A stretch of 39,124 nucleotides of DNA, taken from positions 1-39,124 of the IMG/VR virus record IMGVR_UViG_3300042691_006067; one strand, 5' to 3'. Below the pieces are notes generated by a model. It had not been told where the DNA came from. It did not search any database and saw nothing but the letters and a program-made list of their open reading frames with translations. Below are positions 20,392-29,241 of the stretch, piece after piece. The stretch's first letter is position 1. Every line of letters starts with the position of its first letter. The stretch is from a virus. Both the position numbers and the translations under genes were made by a program.

Positions 20392-23300
20392 TTACGCTGC
20401 TCCTGTTCGTTGATAAGTGGTTTGTTGAAGCACAGTGTTGTTTGTGTCGGGCGTGTAAGACAAAGCATAGACGCCAGTTGAGGTTGTGTAATCGGTTCCT
20501 TGGTCAATCAATGTTCCGTTCAGGTACAACTCAAAGGCGTTGACATCGTAGCTGAATGAATAGTTGGTTGTTCCTACCACGGTGTTTGTTGTTCCTGTCT
20601 GGGAAGCCCCGACTGGCGTGGTCAGGATATTTTCCGCAAATTGTATGGTTGTTACAAGCCCGCTTACATTCTGCAAGAAGCTCAATGTTGTAGTCAAGTC
20701 ATAGTCAAGGTCATTGACCGCCGCCCCGTTCAGGAACAATTTTTCATAGCCTGAGCGATATGCCCACTCTGTTGGCGTGTACAAAGATTCATTGGTCAAG
20801 TTTGACGTCCAACGGCTAAACGGTCTGTATGCTGACAATGCCGCCCGATATTGATACAAAGCATTGCCCGCCGTGACGCCACTCAATGTTGTTGTAAACG
20901 TGATTGTGCGCGTGACGTAATTGATGGTTGAAATTGTGTATTGCGTAGGTGTGCCCGTGTTGGCAAACGTGATTTTGTCCCCGGCATACATTTTTTGATT
21001 TGGCAGAGATGAATTGGTGTACACAATAGAACTGGCCCCAACAGTCTGAACAATCAGGCTTGTGTTGGCAAAAGTAATTCCGCTGGCAACTGCGCTCAAG
21101 CTAATGATGGTGATAATCGTTCCCGCCGCGCAAGCTGTGCCAAGAGTGATAGTCGTGGCCGCTTCTGTGTATTCCGTTTCGTCCAGCAACATCCCGTTGC
21201 GGAAGACAAAGCATTGACCCAAGATGTAGTTTGCGCTTCTTGCTGTTGGCGTGAACACGGTCTGTGACGCCGTTGCTGCAACCTCATACATCGTGTAATT
21301 GAAATCATCAGGCGAAACAAAGCCAAGCACGCGGCCATATTTGTCGATGGTCAGTTGTGCCACTGTACTGGTTTTTTGTGACAAACCATTGCCAAAATTC
21401 AGAAGCGTAGCAAGTTGCGCCGTAATTCTTCCGTCTGCGCTGTTCACAATTGAAAGGGTTCCGGCATCAACTTCAGTTGAAGACGTGCCGGTGGAAATAA
21501 GTTGCCCTGTGCGGGCGTCAAGGTCAATGGTGTTAGTTCCATCAGGCAATGCTGACCAAATTGTTGAGTCATACAAAGACACGGTGGTTGGGACAAACGC
21601 CGCTGTGCCCGCCGCATAATTAGCAAAGTCTGTTGCAAAGCTAAACTTGCGTCCAGTTCTGTTGCTGAACGCAAGAAACACGTTTGTTCCAAATGTTGGC
21701 TGCGCTAAATACCAAGTGTAGTTTGCCGGGTCGCTTGAGTATGCCGGTGTGGTGTCTGTGTTCCACAGGCCGAAATATGTCTTGCCCCTTGGGTTGTCAG
21801 AAATTGCTGTGCCCGTAATGCTTGTTGCGTATGCCACCACGATGTGCCGCCCGGTAAATTGGAATGTGGTTGGCCTCCACTGAAGCACTGAGCTTGCCGC
21901 GCTGAATTGACTTGTCCCGATACTGTTGACCATCCTGACAAAAAAATACCAATTCCCTTGTGGAATGTTTGTCAGAGTAACTAATCCCATGCTTGAGCCG
22001 GGCGTGTATGGATTGCCCGCCGCCTTAACTTCAGTTGTTCCAGCAAATATGCGTTGAGCATCAGAAGGTGTGCTGAATGCTGAATACCAGACTTCAGCGT
22101 ATTGACTCACGCCGCTTGATGCCGCCGTGACCGACACGCTGAATGACGGGTTGGCAATGGTTGGATTTAAATTGACCACCACTGGCGCATATACAGTTCC
22201 AAATACCAACGGTGAAGGAATACCGGTGTTGGGGGCTGGCGTGAATTGCGTAATTGGCGCATCGTCATACACGCTTGCGTTGTACTCCATTAACGTCAAA
22301 GCTGCTGTAATTTGCCCGTCATCAGTGAAAGTTTCTGTGACTTGCGAAATCCTGAACAGCTTGTTTGTCCAGCCGTAGTTGGGGCTGGTCAACGTCACAA
22401 TGTCGCCCGCCTCAAGTTGCAGACCGGCAAAGCTGATTGTTACCTTGACAATCAAATCTTCACGCCCCGCCTTCAATAGGCGTTGAGCAATGTATTGGGC
22501 GCGAACATCGTTGTTCACCAAAGGCAAAGTGACTGATTGTTTGTTGATTGGCTCGTTGGGGTACAGCAACGATGGCGCAACCTGTGACAAGCTGAACACT
22601 GCTGACGCAAACGTGTCCTTTTCGCTTCCGTTTGCAAACTTGGATTCAATGATGTTGGGTGTGCTGGACAAATCTGTTGGGTTGATTTGCAATGCCGAAA
22701 CCATGTTGCTGTCATCAATTAATAGTGCAACAGTGTAAGTCGGCGATTGGACAATGACACCCCACTTGGCAGTCAGTTCGTTGTAACGCAATAAACAGTC
22801 ACAGGACGCAGCAAGATTCTGCATATTCGTCATTACACTGACCCCGGTGTCAAGCACACCGTCAAACCGGAATCTTGTGATGGTTGCCGAACCACCCGCC
22901 GCAGGGGTGTAGGTGAACGCGCCCGCGCAGTACGCATTTAAAGCAGCAAGACTTGTCAAATCAATTTGCGATGCAGGGATGCCTGCGCCGTATCTCGTTG
23001 ATTGCAGGTAATCACTAAAACAATCACCCGGTGCTGTTCTTGGGTTGTTGACTTGAAATCGAGTTGGTTGAATACCGGTCAAGCCCGCATCTGCGTTGTA
23101 AACCAGCTTTACAATCGCAAAAGCGCAGTTGCTCATCAGCTTGGTGTTATCCCAAACGTAGTCCAAATCAATCGCACTCATTACAGTGACTGCGTTTGTC
23201 GTGCTGTTTGTTGGCGTGTATGAGCCGTTGCGGTACAAGTAGATGAACAAATTGCCATCCACGTTTGTTTGTGATTCGCCGGTGGACTCGTCAAGCAATG

Positions 23301-23697
23301 ACACAACGCGGGTCTGGTCTGTTCCGTCAAACACGCAACGCTTGCCGCCCCAATACACATTCCCAAAAGTGAACACATCACCAGAAGCTGTTTGCGTGTT
23401 TGTAACCTCTGCTAAAGACAAGCAGTAATACATCGTCTGGTTGTCGTTGCTGATTGTCAGGTCGGTTATCACCCCGCCCACAAACGCGCTTCCGTACACA
23501 ACAGGCAATTTGTTGCTTCCGGCTGGCGGGACTTGTTGTCTGTTGCCGGGGTTGTTTTGTTGAGTGTTTGAGTCAGGCGTAGCCGCGCTTGCAATGATGC
23601 GCGACACAACAAGGTTAATTGCGAATGCAGTAATTGCGGCCGCAGCACTTCCCGCGACAAGGCCAAAAACCTGAACAGCAATAATTGAACCGGCCAT
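20392..23697 (-). CDS. Tail tip / central tail fibre protein (gpJ-like)
   Basis: 1101 residues, the largest gene. The N terminus is hydrophobic (AGSIIAVQVFGLVAGSAAAA) and followed by the canonical phage tail-tip hub region: PVVYGSAFVGGVITD, GGKRCVFDGTD, VKLVYNADAGLTGIQPTRFQ. The middle part contains fibronectin-like beta domains (PSFSVSVTAASSGVSQYAEV) and the C-terminal third has repeated short beta domains ending in YQRTGAA. Hub proteins close the tail tube and start host contact. It starts only 1 bp after the GNAT gene stop, in the distal-tail gene order. Confidence 0.85.
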   Translation of the reverse strand: MAGSIIAVQVFGLVAGSAAAAITAFAINLVVSRIIASAATPDSNTQQNNPGNRQQVPPAGSNKLPVVYGSAFVGGVITDLTISNDNQTMYYCLSLAEVTNTQTASGDVFTFGNVYWGGKRCVFDGTDQTRVVSLLDESTGESQTNVDGNLFIYLYRNGSYTPTNSTTNAVTVMSAIDLDYVWDNTKLMSNCAFAIVKLVYNADAGLTGIQPTRFQVNNPRTAPGDCFSDYLQSTRYGAGIPASQIDLTSLAALNAYCAGAFTYTPAAGGSATITRFRFDGVLDTGVSVMTNMQNLAASCDCLLRYNELTAKWGVIVQSPTYTVALLIDDSNMVSALQINPTDLSSTPNIIESKFANGSEKDTFASAVFSLSQVAPSLLYPNEPINKQSVTLPLVNNDVRAQYIAQRLLKAGREDLIVKVTISFAGLQLEAGDIVTLTSPNYGWTNKLFRISQVTETFTDDGQITAALTLMEYNASVYDDAPITQFTPAPNTGIPSPLVFGTVYAPVVVNLNPTIANPSFSVSVTAASSGVSQYAEVWYSAFSTPSDAQRIFAGTTEVKAAGNPYTPGSSMGLVTLTNIPQGNWYFFVRMVNSIGTSQFSAASSVLQWRPTTFQFTGRHIVVAYATSITGTAISDNPRGKTYFGLWNTDTTPAYSSDPANYTWYLAQPTFGTNVFLAFSNRTGRKFSFATDFANYAAGTAAFVPTTVSLYDSTIWSALPDGTNTIDLDARTGQLISTGTSSTEVDAGTLSIVNSADGRITAQLATLLNFGNGLSQKTSTVAQLTIDKYGRVLGFVSPDDFNYTMYEVAATASQTVFTPTARSANYILGQCFVFRNGMLLDETEYTEAATTITLGTACAAGTIITIISLSAVASGITFANTSLIVQTVGASSIVYTNSSLPNQKMYAGDKITFANTGTPTQYTISTINYVTRTITFTTTLSGVTAGNALYQYRAALSAYRPFSRWTSNLTNESLYTPTEWAYRSGYEKLFLNGAAVNDLDYDLTTTLSFLQNVSGLVTTIQFAENILTTPVGASQTGTTNTVVGTTNYSFSYDVNAFELYLNGTLIDQGTDYTTSTGVYALSYTPDTNNTVLQQTTYQRTGAA

Positions 23698-23698
23698 A

Positions 23699-24145
23699 TC
23701 AAATCACCCAAAATTCTTCAAGTTTTGAAAATCCAAACCTGCTAAATTTCAGGTCAGGGCTGTTTGTCATTTTGCCAATGAACGCATTACAAATTCTCCC
23801 GGCATCTTTGAGCGCGATTGCCTCATCCAAGTATGCCCGCAACAGCCTATACCCGGCGGTGCTTCCACGATGTTCAGGCTCAACCCAGTAAGCAAACTCC
23901 GTCAGCACAAGATGTTTTGGTGACCATATGCTTGGCATCACAGCGGCAATCATCATGCCAACCGCTTTACCTTTGATTTCCGCCAACAGGACAAATCCGC
24001 GCCCGGCAATCAATTCATTAAGCATCTGCGTAATGTATTCCTCATCGTTTGCATCGCGCAAAAACTGCAACGGTGTTTCATTTCTGAATTGCCGCAGCAT
24101 TTCAAGCACTGCCGGGATGTCGTAACGGTTGGCCTTGCGAATCAT
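23699..24145 (-). CDS. GNAT-family acetyltransferase in the tail module
   Basis: 148 residues. The GNAT fold is visible: MIRKANRYDIPAVLEMLRQF, LLAEIKGKAVGMMIAAV, LTEFAYWVEPEHRGSTAGY, with the acetyl-CoA site near EHRGSTAGYRLLRAYL (R-G-x-x-x-G-like). GNAT proteins occupy this location in several siphophages; a role in modifying a tail or host protein is possible, but no substrate is known. Although GNAT-fold Mom proteins modify DNA, the tail location argues for a virion-related role. Overlaps the next gene by 4 bases. Confidence 0.85.
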   Translation of the reverse strand: MIRKANRYDIPAVLEMLRQFRNETPLQFLRDANDEEYITQMLNELIAGRGFVLLAEIKGKAVGMMIAAVMPSIWSPKHLVLTEFAYWVEPEHRGSTAGYRLLRAYLDEAIALKDAGRICNAFIGKMTNSPDLKFSRFGFSKLEEFWVI

Positions 24146-24735
24146 TCGCGCTTTCCAAACTGATAATTGATGGTTTCAATGAAGCTGACGCGGTTCATGC
24201 TGGTGTCACCGGGATTGAAAAACTGCCAACTGTCATCGTTGGTGTAGCGGCCAGCATTTGTGTTCTGCAACGTCAACTGCGTGCTGGACGCGCCAATCTG
24301 AATCGTGCCAACAAAACTGCGGGCTTCCTCCATCCAGTTTTCTTGAATGCTGAATGACGTGATGTAGCCGCTGAAAAACTGATACAGGCCACCAGTGCCC
24401 CCGGTTGTAATCAACGCGCCGCTTGTGTCAAAAAACCCGTGCCACATTTGAATGTAGGAACCCTTGACAGTGTTGCCCAACACAAACCCAAGCATGGCCG
24501 TGTCAATCCCGGTCAACGTCACCGATGTGTCATTGGACGTGCTTTTTATGTCTCGCTGTACGTCACCTACACGCATGAGCGCGCCAACTGCGCTGAATGC
24601 GGTAGCGTCAACCGCAGAAACAGTCGTGTCTGAGGCTGCGGTGCAAAACCGATAGATTTGTGCGCCGGTGTTGATGCGTATGAAATCCGCAATCCGGATG
24701 TTGTTTGTGTTTGCGACAGGTGCAATGACGTTCAT
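24142..24735 (-). CDS. Distal tail protein
   Basis: 197 residues, beta-rich: NTNNIRIADFIRINTGAQIY at the start, then SFSIQENWMEEARSFVGTIQ and a C-terminal MNRVSFIETINYQFGKRE. It sits in the tail-tip cluster after the tape measure, where distal tail or hub-adaptor proteins are found. Sequence alone gives no enzymatic motif. ATGA overlaps on both sides. Confidence 0.76.
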   Translation of the reverse strand: MNVIAPVANTNNIRIADFIRINTGAQIYRFCTAASDTTVSAVDATAFSAVGALMRVGDVQRDIKSTSNDTSVTLTGIDTAMLGFVLGNTVKGSYIQMWHGFFDTSGALITTGGTGGLYQFFSGYITSFSIQENWMEEARSFVGTIQIGASSTQLTLQNTNAGRYTNDDSWQFFNPGDTSMNRVSFIETINYQFGKRE

Positions 24736-25412
24736 AGAACAGCCTCAAATGCGTTGAACTCGCCAGACCACTGAATGAACGAATCATTGGTGATTGGTTG
24801 CAGTGTGTATGTTGGGTAATCGCGCAAGATGACCGGAAACGTCACGCCTGTGTAAGTGCTTCCACCCATGTTGATGGTTGTTCCAAACTGACCTGCAACG
24901 CAAGCCACAGGGGACGCAAGTGTTTGAATAAGATTGCGATGCACAGGCACGTTAACTGTTGCCCCGGCTCCGCGCAACACGTTGGTTGTGACAATGTATG
25001 CGTACCGCCCAACCTGAACAAAGTCGCCAATGCGAAACAAAAACGCAGCGGACGAAATGGAAGGCAAAGAACCCAACACAAGCACTTTGTTGGCCGATGA
25101 TGTTTGCCATTGGCAAGCAGCAATTTGACCGGAAGTCATGTCTCCCTGATACCGGATGTAGTTGAGCCAGCCGGTTGAACCAAAATTCAAATACTGCTCA
25201 AGGGCTTTGTCCGGGATTCGCAAAGCATTCAAGATGCCACGGCTCTGTGAATACAGCAGGTAATTCATTGGCCGCATCGTGAATTGAAACGGCACAACCG
25301 TGATGATTTCACTGGTCAGAATTTTTTGGTTGCGGCTAACCGTCTGCCCAACAAACCGTTGGTCATTGATTGTCACGCTCTCAGTGTTGATGAGGATGGT
25401 GTTGAGGCTCAT
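24732..25412 (-). CDS. Distal tail protein
   Basis: 226 residues, beta-rich: LNTILINTESVTINDQRFVG, QFTMRPMNYLLYSQSRGILN, and an end FIQWSGEFNAFEAVL. First gene after the tape measure and therefore likely the Dit-like distal tail protein that links tube to hub. Overlaps the next tail gene by 4 bases, as the others in this cluster. Assignment rests on gene order and composition. Confidence 0.76.
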   Translation of the reverse strand: MSLNTILINTESVTINDQRFVGQTVSRNQKILTSEIITVVPFQFTMRPMNYLLYSQSRGILNALRIPDKALEQYLNFGSTGWLNYIRYQGDMTSGQIAACQWQTSSANKVLVLGSLPSISSAAFLFRIGDFVQVGRYAYIVTTNVLRGAGATVNVPVHRNLIQTLASPVACVAGQFGTTINMGGSTYTGVTFPVILRDYPTYTLQPITNDSFIQWSGEFNAFEAVL

Positions 25413-25413
25413 G

Positions 25414-27480
25414 TTATCGGCTCACTGGCATTGAGCGTTGAGCGGACTGATTTGCCGCCCACACGCCTTGTTTGTTCTTCGCCAAAAATTGCATTGCGCT
25501 TTGTGTGTCGATTGCGCTCATGTTTGCAATGTATGGCCCGTTGTACGTCACCCCGCCGCCTCCGCCGCCCATAGCGTCTGCAAGTCTGTTGTTTGGCACT
25601 ACCGTTCCCGATGAACGCGGCACAAATAATTCCGGGCCTCGTTCTCCAACGATGTAAGGCGTGTTTGCGCTGGCAGGGCCACCTTCCGCCAAAAAGCCGC
25701 CAAGGTCTTGATTGCCAAAAGCGTTGCCCGTTCCGAATCCCCCGCCGCCCAAACTGCTAAACATTCCGCCAAGGAATTTCATGGCAGCAGCTTTCATCTG
25801 AATGGCAATCAAATCCCGGATGACGCTCAAAGCAAAATCCTTGAACGCAAATTTGCCGGTCTGAACAAACTTGTCGATGGCTGACTCCATGTTGCCCATA
25901 ACTGATTGGAACGCTTGTTGTCCACGCTCAAACTCTGTTGTTGCGTTTCGAGCCGCGTCTGCCATTGCTTTGAAGAACCCCTCAGACATGGTTCCTTCAC
26001 GCGTCTGCTTGGTTAACTCGTTGCGCCGCTTGGCAAGGTCAACCGCCTTCTCAGCCAATGCGTTTTCGCGCTTCAACGCCTCCGCTCTTGCCTCCCGGTC
26101 AAGGGCTTGGTCAGCATTGATTGCACGAATGGCGTCTTGCCGCTTCCATTCCACTTCTTTGAGTTCTTGGGCAAGCTGCAAATCCTCACCGCGCATATTG
26201 CGGCCTTGGAAAACAAGCTCAAGCATTTCCTTGGCCCGGTCAGCTTCCGTGGCGGCAAGGCTTTGGCGTTCAATCTGTGCAGCGTTGCCGCGCTGGTACA
26301 GGGTTTCCTGTTCCGCAATCAGGCGGTTGTTTTCTTCGCGCTCCGCCATTTCCACGGCTATGCCGCGCAAAATCAACGCCTGACGTTTTTTTTCTTCTTC
26401 CTCAGCTTTTTTCTTTGCTGCTTCGGCTTCTTTGTCGATGCCTTTTTTTACTGTACGCGCTGGTGTTCCGGCAGGTTTGTCTTTGGGTCGGTCAAGGCGT
26501 CTTGGGTCATCAAAGTCGCTGACGCCGCCGCCGCGCCCACCGCCGCCACCCATTACGCGCCGCTCAAATTCCTCCAGTTCGCGGGCCTTTTGCTCATTCT
26601 TGCGCTCATAGGCTTCATTCAAAGCGCGTGCGCCGGAAAAGTCAAACTTGGCAAGCAGCTTGGCGTTTTCAAACGTGTGCCCAATTTCCCTTGCGATGGC
26701 CTCAAACGTGCCCACCACTCGGTTGCCTAGCACCACAACGGTTTCAAACACCGTCCTGAATACGGTTCCCGCGCCTGACATGACTTCGCCCATTCCACCC
26801 ATGCGCTCAATGAGTGCTTTGATGGTTGGGCCAAGCTCAGTGACAAGCATCACGTTGAAGTCACGCCCCGCTTTTGCAATCGCGTCATAAGCCTCAGCCG
26901 CATCTTCAATGGCTTTGGCTTGTGCCGCCGTCACGCCCGCGCCGTTTTCAATTTCGGTGTTGAGGCTGGCAAAGTCAACGCCCTTGGCCGCTTTGCCAAA
27001 CAGTTCCATTGCCTTCGCGTTGCGCGTCAGCGGGTCTTCCATCTTTGCCAAACCGTCCAACGATTTTGTCAGCAGTTGGTCGATGCTCATCGTGCGCAGG
27101 TCTTGCAACGATACGCCAAGCCCCTTCAGGGTTTTCTGAACCTCAAAAGAACCTTCAGCCGCTTTGTCAATGTTAGCCGTGAACGTGGACAACAGCTTGC
27201 CCGCGTTATCGGCTTCACCGCCGCTCATAGCAAGGGCGTTGCGCAGCTTCAGGACGGAATCAACCGCAATGTCGTTGGCCTTGGCTGTGTCAACGATTTC
27301 GTCCGCCAGCTTCATTGCCTGATAAGTCATCGCCGCCAGTGCGGTCGCACCAACGGTAGCGGTCGTGCGTGCCTTGTCAACGAACGCATCAAGCTGACGG
27401 CTTGCTTGTGCCAGACCCTTCTGGAATTCCGCGCTGTCCAAGCCTAACAGCACGCCAAGTCTGCCAATGAAATTAGCCAT
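25414..27480 (-). CDS. Tape measure protein
   Basis: 688 residues. N-terminal ANFIGRLGVLLGLDSAEFQKG and a long helical body rich in Ala, Lys, Glu (coiled coils around 350-480, RQALILRGIAVEMAEREENN). The Gly-rich GGGGGRGGGVSD and GGGGFGTGNAFGNQ stretches interrupt the helices. The C-terminal part has GGPASANTPYIVGERGPELF, the classical tape measure ending. It sets tail length: at about 1.5 angstroms per residue, near 100 nm. It starts 8 bases inside the frameshifted chaperone gene. Confidence 0.93.
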   Translation of the reverse strand: MANFIGRLGVLLGLDSAEFQKGLAQASRQLDAFVDKARTTATVGATALAAMTYQAMKLADEIVDTAKANDIAVDSVLKLRNALAMSGGEADNAGKLLSTFTANIDKAAEGSFEVQKTLKGLGVSLQDLRTMSIDQLLTKSLDGLAKMEDPLTRNAKAMELFGKAAKGVDFASLNTEIENGAGVTAAQAKAIEDAAEAYDAIAKAGRDFNVMLVTELGPTIKALIERMGGMGEVMSGAGTVFRTVFETVVVLGNRVVGTFEAIAREIGHTFENAKLLAKFDFSGARALNEAYERKNEQKARELEEFERRVMGGGGGRGGGVSDFDDPRRLDRPKDKPAGTPARTVKKGIDKEAEAAKKKAEEEEKKRQALILRGIAVEMAEREENNRLIAEQETLYQRGNAAQIERQSLAATEADRAKEMLELVFQGRNMRGEDLQLAQELKEVEWKRQDAIRAINADQALDREARAEALKRENALAEKAVDLAKRRNELTKQTREGTMSEGFFKAMADAARNATTEFERGQQAFQSVMGNMESAIDKFVQTGKFAFKDFALSVIRDLIAIQMKAAAMKFLGGMFSSLGGGGFGTGNAFGNQDLGGFLAEGGPASANTPYIVGERGPELFVPRSSGTVVPNNRLADAMGGGGGGVTYNGPYIANMSAIDTQSAMQFLAKNKQGVWAANQSAQRSMPVSR

Positions 27481-27826
27481 TCTTCACCTTGAATAAATTT
27501 TCGTTGAACCCGGGCGCAGTCGTCATAAACAATTTGAGCGCATTGTTTGCCGCGTCTTTCTGCGATTCCGGGCTTGCCGGTGGCACGATGTAATCATACG
27601 CAACACCCAAAATTCTGGCGAGTTTGTAATCAGGCGTGTTGGCGGGCCTCATGTAATTAAACACCCCCGCCGTCAGTTGCCCAAGAATCGTCAGGATTTG
27701 AAAGTTGCCAACAACGCCGTCCGCGTACATCGTGGTGATGCGGGACATTGTGACTTCATCAATCTGCGCCAGCGATTCTTCCGTGTGCCCATTGAAGACC
27801 ATTGCGCATTCAACCTGCGCCCTCAA
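27473..27826 (-). CDS. Tail assembly chaperone C-terminal (T-like) part, frameshift product
   Basis: 117 residues when read from TTG 27826, but best understood as the second part of a fusion. The -1 frameshift at 27838-27844 moves ribosomes from the G-like protein to this frame, giving a product of about 283 residues. The reading frame is continuous from the slippery site (L-I-G-S then the encoded sequence). No convincing independent ribosome binding site is seen. It overlaps the tape measure start by 8 bases. Lambda gpGT recruits tail tube subunits to the tape measure. Confidence 0.8.
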   Translation of the reverse strand: MRAQVECAMVFNGHTEESLAQIDEVTMSRITTMYADGVVGNFQILTILGQLTAGVFNYMRPANTPDYKLARILGVAYDYIVPPASPESQKDAANNALKLFMTTAPGFNENLFKVKNG

Positions 27827-27834
27827 TGAGCCAA

Positions 27835-28323
27835 TCAGTTTCCCCGGTTTTCCTTGTAGGAAGGGCTGATGACTTCGGAAATTTTCTCAATGAGGGTCAG
27901 TTGAATTGCCAGCGGAAATTCGGCCTCAATGTCGGCATAGGTAATGTCCGCCATTGTGTCTGCCGGGTTCTCTGGCAACAACAGTTTGATGTACTCGGTG
28001 ATTTTGGCCTCTGTCATGGCCTTGGTGTTGGCCGCTTCGCGCATTGAACGGCCTTGCACCACAACATCGTCCTCAAGGAACTCAATGCCGGAATCAGGCG
28101 TTGCCTCGTGCTTGAACTTCAGAAGGTTTTCCGTCATGGCGTTGTAAAGCGCATCCACAACTTCGGTTGTCGGGTTCATCACGCGCTTGTAGATGCCATC
28201 TGATTCCGCCACGGAAGGGATGCGGACTTTGAACGTGTGCCCGCCAAGTTCAAAGGTGCGGGTGAAAATGCTTTCCCGTTTGGTCTGGTACTTTTCGCCA
28301 AGGGTTGCTGATAGTTTGCTCAT
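27835..28323 (-). CDS. Tail assembly chaperone (G-like)
   Basis: 162 residues: LSATLGEKYQTKRESIFTRT, then RIPSVAESDGIYKRVMNPTT, and a helical middle. Found directly upstream of the tape measure, with the canonical slippery heptamer as its last codons. Its stop TGA follows the heptamer at once, so a share of ribosomes will make the longer GT fusion. It prepares tube subunits for assembly around the tape measure and is normally absent from mature virions. Confidence 0.87.
   Translation of the reverse strand: MSKLSATLGEKYQTKRESIFTRTFELGGHTFKVRIPSVAESDGIYKRVMNPTTEVVDALYNAMTENLLKFKHEATPDSGIEFLEDDVVVQGRSMREAANTKAMTEAKITEYIKLLLPENPADTMADITYADIEAEFPLAIQLTLIEKISEVISPSYKENRGN
27838..27844 (-). other. 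-1 ribosomal frameshift site G GGA AAC
   Basis: Reading minus strand 27844 to 27838 gives G GGA AAC, a X XXY YYZ slippery heptamer, with the zero-frame stop TGA next (27837-27835). The -1 frame continues as CTG ATT GGC TCA into the T-like frame. Lambda G/GT uses the closely similar G GGA AAG. Downstream, GCGCA and TGCGC can pair with a 7-base loop, giving a possible stimulatory hairpin. Confidence 0.85.
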
Positions 28324-28326
28324 GTC

Positions 28327-28809
28327 TTATGCTTTCGTGTTTTTAGCCCGGAATGCTGAAATGCGCCGCGCCAGAATTTCCGCCAGCCGCGTCACGGTTG
28401 TCTGAGCGTTGTTTTCTAATGCGCCGCGCAGGTACGGTTGGCCCCCGGGCTGTTTGGCCGTCCCGAACTCTTGTGCGATTGCTCTGGCATCGCTTTTGAT
28501 GCCCATCTTTGCCAGCTTTTTGCCGGATGCCGTTGTGACGGCTGCAATCACCGTGTCTGTTTGTGTGATGTACTTGCTTCTCCTGTCACGCCTTGTTGGG
28601 CGTCTTGCCTCAACAATCAATGAGCGTTTCAGGTCGCCGCTGTCTTTAGGCGCGTTGGCCCGGGCCTGTTCAAGCACCGGGCGCATTGCTTCGCGCACTG
28701 CCGGGACAAGCACCTTACTTTGGGCCATCTTGTCACCGAACTCCCGCTCAAGTGCTTGGAGGGCTTTGTCAACCTCTCCAATGCCTTCCAGCTTGATGGT
28801 GACGCCCAT
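28327..28809 (-). CDS. HK97 gp10-family tail completion protein
   Basis: 160 residues. The family signature is clear: VTIKLEGIGEVDKALQALER, MRPVLEQARANAPKDSGDLK and a C-terminal QEFGTAKQPGGQPYLRGALE. HK97 gp10-like proteins join the tail to the head or complete the tail. Here the gene is displaced behind the duplicated tube genes instead of in the connector block, an uncommon position. It is separated by 1 bp from the next gene. Confidence 0.87.
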   Translation of the reverse strand: MGVTIKLEGIGEVDKALQALEREFGDKMAQSKVLVPAVREAMRPVLEQARANAPKDSGDLKRSLIVEARRPTRRDRRSKYITQTDTVIAAVTTASGKKLAKMGIKSDARAIAQEFGTAKQPGGQPYLRGALENNAQTTVTRLAEILARRISAFRAKNTKA

Positions 28810-28810
28810 G

Positions 28811-29041
28811 TCAGGCTCCCGGTTTAATCATCCTGTTGAAAATCTCGTTGTTGAGTTCCTTGACGTACTCAACGATTTCAACAGGCGTCATCTTGTCCGC
28901 GTGACGTGCTGCAATTTGATGAACCAGCGTGATGCCGGTCATCTTTTGCTGCATGAACCCAAACCAATGCTTGTGTTCTTTGGCCTGTTCCACAAGGTAA
29001 TCCAGCAGGTCATTTGTGTCTTGTATTGTGTTTTCTGGCAT
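28811..29041 (-). CDS. Small helical tail-cluster protein
   Basis: 76 residues from ATG 29041, which is placed 2 bp after the upstream stop; the longer frame to 29095 overlaps the neighbour. Helical: TNDLLDYLVEQAKEHKHWFG, a DKMTPVEIVEYVKELNNEIF helix. Function unknown; position between tube and completion proteins suggests tail assembly. Confidence 0.72.
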   Translation of the reverse strand: MPENTIQDTNDLLDYLVEQAKEHKHWFGFMQQKMTGITLVHQIAARHADKMTPVEIVEYVKELNNEIFNRMIKPGA

Positions 29042-29043
29042 GG

Positions 29044-29241
29044 TCAGGCTTTGGCCTTGGTAGGCTTGGGTGGGTTTGCCTCTGCCAACAAGCAAAGGGC
29101 GTAGTGGAAACCACTGCCGGGTTCTGCGGTCAGCAGGGCTTCCTGAATTTCAGCGTTGTCAATTTTGTAGTCTGCGGCAACCCGCTGTGGGTCGCCGTAG
29201 GTTGCCAAAATCGCCTCAGTTGCTTGTTCAATCGCGGTCAT
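29044..29241 (-). CDS. Small tail-cluster protein
   Basis: 65 residues from ATG 29241, sharing one base with the upstream stop in the TGATG overlap. Helical N terminus MTAIEQATEAILATYGDPQR and a Pro/Lys-rich end. No function recognised. It lies directly after the second tail tube gene and may be a tail assembly factor. Confidence 0.7.
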   Translation of the reverse strand: MTAIEQATEAILATYGDPQRVAADYKIDNAEIQEALLTAEPGSGFHYALCLLAEANPPKPTKAKA

